Source: Chloroflexi bacterium RBG_16_56_11
Lineage (GTDB): Bacteria; Chloroflexota; Dehalococcoidia; Dehalococcoidales; RBG-16-60-22
Direction of reading: 5' to 3'
Length of the DNA stretch: 14,940 bases
NCBI GenBank assembly: GCA_001796865.1
Contig: MGNQ01000025.1
Span: 1 to 14,940 of the forward strand
A program made the position numbers and the translations under genes. How positions within the stretch are numbered: position 1 is the first letter of the stretch; each line of letters starts with the position of its first letter. Shown here in pieces: positions 6,208-13,090 of the stretch. The notes beneath the pieces were generated by a model. The model saw only the letters and a list, made by a program, of their open reading frames with translations. It had not been told where the DNA came from and did not search any database.

Positions 6208-6221
6208 GGAAACCGTTTTCC
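6208..6221. promoter_or_regulatory. NrpR-type operator GGAA-N6-TTCC
   Basis: GGAA (6208-6211), ACCGTT, then TTCC (6218-6221). Twelve of 14 positions are self-complementary. It covers about +5 to +18 from the predicted start of nrpR transcription. The spacing equals the GGAA-N6-TTCC form described for NrpR in Methanococcus. Its position predicts a block on initiation or clearance of the nrpR-gltB promoter. Confidence 0.7.
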
Positions 6222-6232
6222 GTATTTTCTAC

Positions 6233-6261
6233 ATTTTAGAGACTAAATCAAATTTTGTCAA
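6233..6261 (-). promoter_or_regulatory. Promoter of the nrpR-glutamate synthase unit
   Basis: On the minus strand TTGACA (6261-6256) and TAAAAT (6238-6233) are separated by 17 bases. Transcription should start near 6226, with the NrpR-type site directly downstream. Such a strong promoter under a repressor fits a gene held off until nitrogen is short. Confidence 0.8.
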
Positions 6262-6328
6262 GGGAGATTTCTACCGCCAGATAGCCTGTAGCTCTGTATG
6301 TGACAACAAGCATAATAATGGCGATATT

Positions 6329-6358
6329 TTGACAAATGTGCATGTCGCGGTCTATAAT
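6329..6358 (+). promoter_or_regulatory. Promoter of the XRE regulator-glycosyltransferase-radical SAM unit
   Basis: TTGACA (6329-6334) and TATAAT (6353-6358), both full consensus, are separated by 18 bases. Transcription should start near 6365. It is divergent from the nrpR promoter, 67 bp away. Confidence 0.82.
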
Positions 6359-6367
6359 TCATTATTG

Positions 6368-6380
6368 CAGGTAATACCTG
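6368..6380. promoter_or_regulatory. Candidate XRE operator, CAGGTA-A-TACCTG
   Basis: Two perfect 6-base arms (6368-6373 and 6375-6380) flank a central A, at about +4 to +16 of the XRE-unit promoter. The size and symmetry suit a small dimeric repressor such as the gene product just downstream. The half-site AATACCTG recurs at 6612-6619, in the gap before the glycosyltransferase gene. Confidence 0.55.
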
Positions 6381-6418
6381 ACGTAAGCCCTTGCTTGCAG
6401 CAGTTAATGGAGGTTATA

Positions 6419-6610
6419 ATGAAAGAACTTAAAGAAAAGGTTAAGGAGCTACGTAAAACCAGGGGATGGGCGCAAGAAGACCTGGCCAGGGAGCTGGGAG
6501 TAAGTCTATCGACCGTACAAAGATGGGAAAATAAAGGGGGAAACCCGACAAGATTGGCACGGCGGGAACTGCGGAGGCTGTTTGAGGATGCCAACATCGA
6601 AATAGATTAG
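6419..6610 (+). CDS. Small XRE-family helix-turn-helix regulator
   Basis: A 63-residue protein starting at the ATG at 6419, with GGAGG 5 bases upstream. The frame is open back to 6329, but that codon is the TTG of the -35 box and would be upstream of the transcription start. Nearly the whole protein is one helix-turn-helix: LKEKVKELRKTRGWAQEDLA, then LGVSLSTVQRWE as turn and recognition helix, and a basic C-terminal helix (LARRELRRLFE). No ligand-binding domain is present. Proteins of this type bind short palindromes as dimers, and the 13-bp palindrome at its own transcription start suggests autorepression. The glycosyltransferase gene starts 20 bp after its stop, so the two are probably co-transcribed. 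Confidence 0.85.
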   Translation: MKELKEKVKELRKTRGWAQEDLARELGVSLSTVQRWENKGGNPTRLARRELRRLFEDANIEID

Positions 6611-6630
6611 AATACCTGGGTAAATGCGAC

Positions 6631-7530
6631 ATGACAACGCTTAAAACCGTGGCGGGAATGCCCGCTTTTAACGAGAGTAAATATATCGGCAGCCTGGTAA
6701 TCACCGCCAGACAATATGTCGATGAGGTCGTCGTCATCGATGACGGCAGCTCGGATAACACCGCCGAGATAGCGGCATTAGCGGGGGCGCAGGTGACAAA
6801 GCACCCGGTAAACCGGGGGTACGGGGCAGCGGTGCAGAGTGTCATGGAGGAAGCAAGGAAAAGAAATGCCGATATCCTGGTGCTGCTGGATGCTGACGGG
6901 CAACATAATCCCCGCGAGATACCGGCCATTATTCAACCCATCCGGGATGGCTACGATTTTGTAATAGGTACCCGGAAAGAGCAGGCCGGAAATATACCTC
7001 TCTACCGTCGTGTCGGGCAGGGAGTTATTTTACACTCCATCAACTTGCTATCGAAAAGGCATCTCACCGATTCGGAATGCGGTTTCCGGGCCTTTTCGCG
7101 GAAGGCAATCGAAACTCTCAATCTTAAGGAGAACGGCATGGCGATATCGGCCGAGACCGTGGCCGAGGCCGCCAGACGCCATTTGAGAGTCGCCGAGGTG
7201 CCCGTTTCGGCCACTTATGATAAGGACAGCTCCACCCTGAATCCGGTCGCCCACGGGCTGGGTGTATTCACCAGCGTCCTCATCATGATTTCCGAGCGGA
7301 AACCCCTGTTTTTTTTCGGATTAGCCGGCGTCATCCTGACCATTTTCGGGCTGGTGGCGGGCATCGTGAGTCTCCAGCTTTATTCCGATAGCGGGGTTGT
7401 CTCTATCGGCTGGACGCTGGTATCGATATTTTTTATTATCATGGGCGCCATCAGCTTTTTCACCGGCCTGACGCTGCGCGCCATTTCGAGCATCATCATC
7501 AGCGCCATTTCCAGGGAAGACCACCGGTAA
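6631..7530 (+). CDS. Family 2 glycosyltransferase, polyprenyl-phosphate sugar transferase type, membrane bound
   Basis: A 299-residue protein with a GT-A fold at residues 5-215. PAFNES (11-16) and VVVIDDGSSDNT (33-44) bind the nucleotide; D87-x-D89 in LLDADGQHNP binds the metal; and TDSECGFRAFSR (146-157) is the acceptor-loop motif common in DPM1-like enzymes. Two or three hydrophobic segments follow (about 226-249 and 257-290), anchoring it in the membrane. The family transfers a sugar from a nucleotide donor to a lipid phosphate such as undecaprenyl phosphate, for cell-surface glycans or glycoprotein. The exact sugar cannot be read from sequence. No strong ribosome binding site precedes the ATG, so coupling to the regulator upstream is likely. 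A radical SAM gene follows after 43 bp. Confidence 0.88.
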   Translation: MTTLKTVAGMPAFNESKYIGSLVITARQYVDEVVVIDDGSSDNTAEIAALAGAQVTKHPVNRGYGAAVQSVMEEARKRNADILVLLDADGQHNPREIPAIIQPIRDGYDFVIGTRKEQAGNIPLYRRVGQGVILHSINLLSKRHLTDSECGFRAFSRKAIETLNLKENGMAISAETVAEAARRHLRVAEVPVSATYDKDSSTLNPVAHGLGVFTSVLIMISERKPLFFFGLAGVILTIFGLVAGIVSLQLYSDSGVVSIGWTLVSIFFIIMGAISFFTGLTLRAISSIIISAISREDHR

Positions 7531-7573
7531 GCTATCAAAGTCCTGTGAAGGACGACCCGTACCGTAAAATACC

Positions 7574-8962
7574 ATGTTAAAAATAGCCCTGATAAATCCT
7601 CCACAGTCCACCAGGTATCCGCAGCCGCCCCTCGGCCTTTCCATGGTCGCCGCCGTCCTGGAAAAGGCCCGGTACCCGGTTACGGTGCTGGATGCGAACG
7701 CCCTGGGAATCACGCTGGAAGCCATTCCGGCCAATGTTGCCGGTGCAGATATCGTCGGCGTTACCGCCATGACGCCGACCATCGGGGCGGCGATGGACAT
7801 CGTACGAAAGCTGGAGGTGCTACAGCCCCGTCCCGTCATTATCATGGGCGGCGCCCATGCTTCCCTGCTGCCCGAGGAAACGATGGCCGCCGCGCCGGGG
7901 GTAGACATCGTGGTGAGAGGAGAGGCCGAGGAAACCATCATCGAGCTGTTGAATGCCTTGGGTAACGAGCTGCCCCGGCAAAACGTTCACGGTATCAGCT
8001 ACCGGCGGGAAGGGAAAGTCGTCCATACACCGGATAGGACTTCATGCGTCAACATGGACCGGCTCCCCTACCCGGCTTACGATTTGTTGCCCTGGCAGAG
8101 ATACCGGCCGCACCCACCCCACGGTAAGAAGAGACCGTTCGCGGCTATCGTGACAAGCCGGGGCTGCCCCTACCATTGCGCCTACTGCTCCAAGCCGGTT
8201 TTCGGCAACCAGTTCCGGGCCCAGAGCCCGGCCAGGGTCACCGACGAGATAGCTTATCTCAAGGACCGGTTCGGGGTGAATGAAATCGCCTTTTACGACG
8301 ATTCATTCACGCTGGACCGGAAGCGCGTGCTGGAGATTACGGAAAAGATAGTCAGGACAGGCCTGAAAATATCCTGGACCTGCGAGACCAGGGTGAACCT
8401 GGTGGACAAGGAGCTTTTACGAAACATGAAGCGGGCCGGTTGCTATGCCATCGCCTACGGTATCGAGTCGGCTTCTCCGGAGATAATCCGGGCGCTTCAG
8501 AAGGACATTACCCCCGAGCAGGCGGAGAAGGCCGTCCGTGAAAGCCATGAGGCGGGACTGCAGGTGACCGGGTATTTTATGATTGGCTCGCCGGGCGAAA
8601 CTCCGGAGAGCATCAGGCAGACAATCGATTTCGCCCGGAAGCTGAAAGTGGATTTCGCCCAGTTCTCTGTGACCACCCCTTTTCCCGGCACCGAGCTCTA
8701 CGAAATTTACGCCCGGGACAAAAAGGAGACCATCCCCTGGGAGAGCTTCGTGTATGCCGGGACGGACAATCCGACGACACCCGTGTTCGAGAGCGACAAT
8801 CTCAGCCGGGCCGACCTGGCCGCCTGGACGAGGCGTGCTTACCGCCGGTTCTACCTGCGCCCGGGATACGTATTGCGTCGCCTGCGCCGTTCCGTATCCC
8901 CGAATGAAGCCAGGATGAATGTCAAAGGCTTCAGGATGCTGCTGCAGAGCATAAAAAAGTAG
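7574..8962 (+). CDS. B12-binding-domain radical SAM enzyme, substrate unknown
   Basis: A 462-residue protein. Residues 1-140 read as a Rossmann-like cobalamin-binding domain (start LKIALINPPQS, GADIVGVTAMTPT, VIIMGGAHASLLPEE, and VVRGEAEETIIELL). The DxHxxG lower-ligand motif is not seen, as is common in this class. The radical SAM core follows, with the cluster motif C198-x3-C202-x2-C205 (SRGCPYHCAYC), the FYDDSFTLDR strand and YGIESAS. The C-terminal 80 residues contain a very basic patch (RRAYRRFY, YVLRRLRR). The class includes methyltransferases and ring-forming enzymes acting on lipids, antibiotics and cofactors. Being in a unit with a polyprenyl-linked glycosyltransferase hints at a lipid or surface-glycan substrate, which is inference only. 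The ribosome binding site is weak. The gene ends 4 bp from the end of the convergent glpX, with no hairpin between. Confidence 0.88.
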   Translation: MLKIALINPPQSTRYPQPPLGLSMVAAVLEKARYPVTVLDANALGITLEAIPANVAGADIVGVTAMTPTIGAAMDIVRKLEVLQPRPVIIMGGAHASLLPEETMAAAPGVDIVVRGEAEETIIELLNALGNELPRQNVHGISYRREGKVVHTPDRTSCVNMDRLPYPAYDLLPWQRYRPHPPHGKKRPFAAIVTSRGCPYHCAYCSKPVFGNQFRAQSPARVTDEIAYLKDRFGVNEIAFYDDSFTLDRKRVLEITEKIVRTGLKISWTCETRVNLVDKELLRNMKRAGCYAIAYGIESASPEIIRALQKDITPEQAEKAVRESHEAGLQVTGYFMIGSPGETPESIRQTIDFARKLKVDFAQFSVTTPFPGTELYEIYARDKKETIPWESFVYAGTDNPTTPVFESDNLSRADLAAWTRRAYRRFYLRPGYVLRRLRRSVSPNEARMNVKGFRMLLQSIKK

Positions 8963-8966
8963 GACT

Positions 8967-9968
8967 TTAATACGTTTCGCGGAAACTCAGCTTGTCCAGG
9001 CGCTGGAAGTTGTGGCGGGAGTCTATCCAGCGGACGGTTCCCGAACGGCAACGCATGGCGATGGATTGAGTATGAGCTCCGCCGCTGAAGTAGTGCACGC
9101 CTTTCAATAGCTCGCCGCTGCTGACGCCGCTGGCGGCGAAAAAGACATCATCGCCGGCGACCATGTCCCCGGCCCGGTAGACCTTTTCGAGGTCTTCTCC
9201 CTTGGCTAACGCCGCATCTCTTTCTTTGTCATCGCGGGGCCAGGCCTTGCACTGTATGCCTCCCCCGATGCAGCGGATGGCCGCCGCGGCCAGGACGCCC
9301 TCGGGAGTGCCCCCGATACCCATGAGCACGTCAATTTCTCGGTCCGGCAGGGCCGCCTCGATGCTGGCGGAAACATCCCCGTCGGAAATCAGTTTTACCC
9401 TCGCTCCAGCACTCCTGATATCTTCGAGAAGCCGGGCGTGCCGGGGCCTGTCCAGCACGACAACCGTGACCTCGGAGATGTTCTTTTTCTTAGCCTGAGC
9501 GATATTTTTAAGATTTTCCGCTACGGGCGCGTTGATATCGATGCAGTCCCTGGCCTCGGCCCCGGTAACTATCTTGTCCATGTAGACGAAGTGCCGGGGA
9601 CAGTGCATCGTCCCCCGGGCGGAGAGCGCTACAACGGAGATGGCCCCGGGCAGCCCCCGCGCCGTCAGGGTCGTCCCGTCAACGGGGTCGACGGCGATAT
9701 CCACCTTGGGGTCCGAGCCGTCGCCGATACGCTCGCCGATATAAAGCATAGGCGCTTCATCTTTCTCCCCTTCGCCGATAACGACGATTCCATCCATGCG
9801 GACGAAGCCCAGGACATTACGCATGGCGTTGACCGCCGCTCCGTCAACCATGTTTTTATCGCCCCGCCCCAGGTGGCGCGCCGCAGCCATGGCCGCCGCC
9901 TCGGTGACGCGTACTAGCTCCATGGCGATGTTGCGTTCGATAGCCGGGTGAGATAGAGAATTTATCAT
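8967..9968 (-). CDS. glpX: Fructose-1,6-bisphosphatase, class II (GlpX)
   Basis: A 333-residue protein of normal length for GlpX. It removes the 1-phosphate of fructose 1,6-bisphosphate in gluconeogenesis; some relatives also act on sedoheptulose 1,7-bisphosphate. The lithium-sensitive phosphatase motifs are intact: VIGEGEKDEAPML (63-75), VDPVDGTT (93-100) holding metal-binding acids, IGGTPEGVLAA (218-228), SGVSSGELLKGV (280-291) and SIAMR (302-306). The start at 9968 gives 15 residues before the usual start of family similarity (MELVRVTEAAA); no strong ribosome binding site is present there, so the true start may differ. The gene lies 23 bp after the tRNA-Pro on the same strand with no terminator between, so it may share the tRNA transcript. 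Gluconeogenesis fits an organism that makes pyruvate from acetyl-CoA. Confidence 0.93.
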   Translation of the reverse strand: MINSLSHPAIERNIAMELVRVTEAAAMAAARHLGRGDKNMVDGAAVNAMRNVLGFVRMDGIVVIGEGEKDEAPMLYIGERIGDGSDPKVDIAVDPVDGTTLTARGLPGAISVVALSARGTMHCPRHFVYMDKIVTGAEARDCIDINAPVAENLKNIAQAKKKNISEVTVVVLDRPRHARLLEDIRSAGARVKLISDGDVSASIEAALPDREIDVLMGIGGTPEGVLAAAAIRCIGGGIQCKAWPRDDKERDAALAKGEDLEKVYRAGDMVAGDDVFFAASGVSSGELLKGVHYFSGGAHTQSIAMRCRSGTVRWIDSRHNFQRLDKLSFRETY

Positions 9969-9989
9969 CTTATGTCAACTATCCCCTGT

Positions 9990-10069
<80 letters not shown>

Positions 10070-10077
10070 CCGGTTAC

Positions 10078-10106
10078 AGTATAGCCGAGCACCCGGCGGG
10101 AAGCAA
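10078..10106 (-). promoter_or_regulatory. Likely promoter of tRNA-Pro (and perhaps glpX)
   Basis: On the minus strand TTGCTT (10106-10101) and TATACT (10083-10078) are 17 bases apart. The -10 box ends 8 bases before the tRNA. The -35 box touches the T-rich tail of the terminator of the upstream operon. Confidence 0.55.
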
Positions 10107-10110
10107 CAAA

Positions 10111-10134
10111 AAAGAGGGGCCGCAGCCCCTCTTT
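10111..10134 (-). terminator. Intrinsic terminator of the por-nuo operon
   Basis: AAAGAGGGGC (10111-10120) and GCCCCTCTTT (10125-10134) form a perfect 10-bp stem with a 4-base loop. On the minus strand the stem is followed by more T (plus-strand AAA at 10108-10110). It lies about 43 bp past the stop of the last gene at 10177. Confidence 0.92.
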
Positions 10135-10176
10135 AAGGCATAATTTAGAGTCAGGTATTTTTCAATAAATAAGGAA

Positions 10177-10908
10177 TTAGTCCCGGCAGTCCGGGCAGAT
10201 ATCATACTGGGATAAGGGAGTACCGGAGATTTTGGCGATGTACTCAATCTGTTTTTCCGGCGCCCAGTATTGTCCGCAGACGGTGCACTTCCTCATCTTG
10301 AACTCCATCCGGTTGTGGGGCCACTTGACGAGCCGGGTTCCGTCATTGTCTACCATCGTGATGGCGCCGGTGGGGCAGCTATAGACGCACGAGCCGCAGC
10401 CGATACAGGCCTCGGAAAAGTCTTCGTCAAATGGAGTGGTCATTTTTCTCTCCACGCCGCGACGGGCCAGGCTGATGGCCGCCACGCCGACGACCTCGTC
10501 GCAGGTGCGGGCGCAGTTTGCGCAAAGGATGCACAGGTGGTTGTCCGTCTGCTCGACAAGACGTTTGCCGTTAACACCTGCCTCCCTCGCCATGTCCTGT
10601 ATTGTTTTTGAGTCCGGGCACCGGGCCAGCAGCAGCTCGAGCAGCATGCGGCGATTCTGCAAGACTCTCTCGCTGTGCGTCTGGACGTTAAGCCCTTCTT
10701 CCACCTGATAGATGCAGGAAGTGACGAGCCTCTGCCGGCCCCGGGTGGTCTTGATGTCCACCAGGCACATGCGGCAGGCTCCATAAGGGGCAATGGCCTC
10801 GTTGTTACAGAGGGTGGGGATGTAGATGTTATTCTCCCGGGCGGCGTTTAACACCGTGGCGCCTTCTTCGGCGGTGATTTGTCGTCCGTTAATCGTTAGC
10901 TTTACCAT
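10177..10908 (-). CDS. NuoG/HoxU-like iron-sulfur subunit with C-terminal Cys pairs
   Basis: A 243-residue electron-transfer subunit. Residues 1-75 are a plant-type [2Fe-2S] domain with Cys34, Cys45, Cys48 and Cys65. Two [4Fe-4S] motifs follow: C126-x2-C129-x2-C132-x3-C136 and C168-x2-C171-x2-C174-x3-C178. The His-Cys cluster usually found between them in NuoG and HoxU is missing: the matching region (about 88-110) has only Cys97. The tail carries C208-x2-C211 and C238-x2-C241, which look like a zinc ribbon or a rubredoxin-like site and are not standard for HoxU. It is last in the operon, 18 bp after the nuoF-like gene, and is followed by a terminator. It probably links the flavin subunit to ferredoxin or to the 2-oxoacid oxidoreductase. 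HndD/HydA N-terminal domain proteins are close relatives, but no hydrogenase H-cluster domain is present. Confidence 0.85.
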   Translation of the reverse strand: MVKLTINGRQITAEEGATVLNAARENNIYIPTLCNNEAIAPYGACRMCLVDIKTTRGRQRLVTSCIYQVEEGLNVQTHSERVLQNRRMLLELLLARCPDSKTIQDMAREAGVNGKRLVEQTDNHLCILCANCARTCDEVVGVAAISLARRGVERKMTTPFDEDFSEACIGCGSCVYSCPTGAITMVDNDGTRLVKWPHNRMEFKMRKCTVCGQYWAPEKQIEYIAKISGTPLSQYDICPDCRD

Positions 10909-10926
10909 CTCATCATTCCCTTAATT

Positions 10927-12618
10927 TCATTTGGATGCTTCGAACTTGCAGACGCCGGCCGGGCATCTCTTTTCTTTGATGTGGGCTTCGTACTCATCGC
11001 GGAAATAGCGCAGCGTGCTCAGGACGGGATTGGGCGCCGTGCTGCCCAGGGCGCATAGGGAGGAATCGATGAGGCAGGAAGAAAGTTCTTCAAGGAGCGC
11101 GAAGTCTCCGTCTTTGCCCCGCCCTTCCACGATACCCGTTAAAATGTGTTTCATGTGCTGGAGTCCCTCGCGGCAGGGGACGCACTTACCGCAGGACTCG
11201 CCTTCAAGGAAACCGACGAAATAGTTGGCGATGTTGACCATGCAGGTCTTGTCATCCATGACGATCATGCCGCCGGATCCCATCATGGAGCCGACCCTGG
11301 CCAGCTCGTCGTAGTCCACCGGCAGGTCGAGGAGGCTCTCCGGGATGACGCCGCCGGACGGCCCGCCCGTCTGGACGGCCTTGAATTTCCGGCCCTTGGG
11401 GATACCACCGCCGATATCAAAGATAATCTCCCGCAGGGTGATGCCCATGGGCACCTCGACGAGTCCGGTGTTGGTGATGTTGCCTACCAGAGAAAATATC
11501 TTCGTGCCCTTGCTGTTTTCCGTGCCTATCTGGCGATACCAGTCGGCGCCGTTATTGATTATCAGCGGGACGTTGGCCCAGGTCTCGACGTTATTCAGGT
11601 TGGTGGGCATATTCCACAGTCCCTGTTCCGAGGTATGGACGTACTTGGCGCGGGGCTCGCCGACCTTCCCTTCCACAGAGGCCATCAGGGCCGTGGACTC
11701 GCCGCAGATGAAGGCGCCGCCGCCGCGGTTGATGCGGAGAGTGAAATCGAATCCCGAGCCCAGGATATTTTTTCCCAGCAGTCCGTATTTTTCGGCCTGT
11801 TCGATGGCGATACCGGTGTTTTTCACCGCCAGGGGATACTCGTTGCGGATATACACGAAGCCCTGGTGGGCGCCGATAGCGTATGCCCCGATGATGATTC
11901 CCTCGAGGATGCTATGGGGATTGCCCTCGACCAGGGCCCGGTCCATGAACGCCCCGGGGTCGCCCTCGTCGGCGTTGGCGATGACATATTTGGCATCACC
12001 ATGCGCCTTGCGGGTGGTTTCCCACTTGCTACCCGCCGGGAAGCCGGCGCCGCCCCGGCCGCGCAGGCCTGATTTTTTCACCTCGTCGATTATCTTTTCC
12101 GGGGTCATTTTCAGGGCTTTAGCCAGGGCGGCGTAACCGCCGATGGCCAGGTAATCTTCAATCGAGGTGGGGTCGATAAGACCGTTGTTGCCGATTATCA
12201 GGCGTTTCTGTTTCTTATAAAAAGGTACGTCGTTTTCGTAGGTTACTTTCTGGCCCGTCGCGCGGTCCGTGTAGAGCAACCGGCTGACGACTTCGTTCTT
12301 GGCCAGGGCGGTGACGACATCGGTCACGTCCTTGGGCCGGACCCTCTGGTAAAAGATGCCCTGCGGCTTGACAACAACCAGGGTGCCCCGCTCGCAGAAA
12401 CCGGGGCAGCCGATGGGGCGCACATCGACTTTAGTCGCCAGGTTCTGTTTTTTTACTTCTTCCTGGAAAGCCGAGGTGACAGCCTTGCACCCGTATGCCT
12501 GGCAACCGGTGCCGTTACAAATGGCGATAACGGCCTTCCCGGGGTCTTTCTTATCGACAATTGATTTTCTTAAAGTCTCCAGCTCGCCCGGTGATTTAAG
12601 CTTCGCCACTGGTGACAT
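10927..12618 (-). CDS. nuoF: NuoF-like NADH-binding flavin subunit (HndC/HydB family)
   Basis: I chose the ATG at 12618 (563 residues), with AGGAG 6 bases upstream; an in-frame TTG 6 bases earlier is less likely. Residues about 25-110 are a thioredoxin-like [2Fe-2S] domain (Cys34, Cys39, with Cys44 close by, then Cys71 and Cys75). The flavin/NADH core has GLRGRGGAGFPAGSKW (184-199) and ANADEGDPGAF (214-224). The [4Fe-4S] motif is C476-x2-C479-x2-C482 (ESCGKCVPCREG) plus Cys522. The protein ends at CPAGVC (552-557), where HndC and HydB usually go on into a 2x[4Fe-4S] ferredoxin domain, so that domain is absent. Cys459, Cys552 and Cys557 may form a metal site. The role is two-electron exchange between NAD(H) and FeS clusters through FMN. 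The start lies 10 bp after the nuoE-like stop; the operon link to porAB suggests a 2-oxoacid-linked diaphorase. Confidence 0.9.
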   Translation of the reverse strand: MSPVAKLKSPGELETLRKSIVDKKDPGKAVIAICNGTGCQAYGCKAVTSAFQEEVKKQNLATKVDVRPIGCPGFCERGTLVVVKPQGIFYQRVRPKDVTDVVTALAKNEVVSRLLYTDRATGQKVTYENDVPFYKKQKRLIIGNNGLIDPTSIEDYLAIGGYAALAKALKMTPEKIIDEVKKSGLRGRGGAGFPAGSKWETTRKAHGDAKYVIANADEGDPGAFMDRALVEGNPHSILEGIIIGAYAIGAHQGFVYIRNEYPLAVKNTGIAIEQAEKYGLLGKNILGSGFDFTLRINRGGGAFICGESTALMASVEGKVGEPRAKYVHTSEQGLWNMPTNLNNVETWANVPLIINNGADWYRQIGTENSKGTKIFSLVGNITNTGLVEVPMGITLREIIFDIGGGIPKGRKFKAVQTGGPSGGVIPESLLDLPVDYDELARVGSMMGSGGMIVMDDKTCMVNIANYFVGFLEGESCGKCVPCREGLQHMKHILTGIVEGRGKDGDFALLEELSSCLIDSSLCALGSTAPNPVLSTLRYFRDEYEAHIKEKRCPAGVCKFEASK

Positions 12619-12628
12619 CCTCAACTCC

Positions 12629-13090
12629 TTAATTATATTGCTTGAGCACGGGCAAGATGCCTTCAGGCGTCATTTCTCCGTGATAGTCATCCCCGATGAT
12701 GACCATCGGCCCGAGGGCGCAGGCGCCGACGCAGTTGACCGTCTCCAGAGTAAACTTGAGGTCCGGGGTGGTCTCGCCTCTTTTTACTTTCAGCTCCTCC
12801 TCGATTTTCTCGAGGACTTTTTCCGCGCCGCGCACGTGGCAGGCAGTGCCCAGGCAGACGTTAATCAGGTGACGTCCCCGCGGGGTCAGGCTGAACGCTT
12901 TGAAAAAAGTGGCGACGCTGTAAACGCGACTCTCCGGGACATCGAGGCCTCGGCTAACTTCCACCATGGCGTCCTTGGGAATATAGCCGATATCGGCCTG
13001 GACGTCCTGCAGGATTCCCACCAGCATCGATTTGTCACGCCGGTGCTTTTCCAGTACCCGGGCAACCTTTTCGCTAACCGTTTGCGCCAT
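12629..13090 (-). CDS. nuoE: NuoE-like thioredoxin-fold [2Fe-2S] subunit (HndA/HydC family)
   Basis: A 153-residue protein, close to the usual length of about 150-170. The helical N-terminus (residues 1-70) carries the family signature LVGILQDVQADIGYIPKDA (23-41) and VYSVATFFKAF (56-66). The thioredoxin-like half binds a [2Fe-2S] cluster with Cys79, Cys84, Cys120 and Cys124 (VCLGTACHVRGA and NCVGACALGP). It pairs with NuoF to form the NADH-oxidising diaphorase. Its start overlaps the end of porB by 17 bp, a sign of translational coupling, and GGAG lies 10 bases before the ATG within porB. Residues 101-153 include MVIIGDDYHGEMTPE, common to this family. No anomaly is seen. Confidence 0.93.
   Translation of the reverse strand: MAQTVSEKVARVLEKHRRDKSMLVGILQDVQADIGYIPKDAMVEVSRGLDVPESRVYSVATFFKAFSLTPRGRHLINVCLGTACHVRGAEKVLEKIEEELKVKRGETTPDLKFTLETVNCVGACALGPMVIIGDDYHGEMTPEGILPVLKQYN

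Noticed and set aside
11146..12072. 308-codon plus-strand open frame
   Set aside because: Antisense shadow of the NuoF-like gene, low-complexity composition and no domain.
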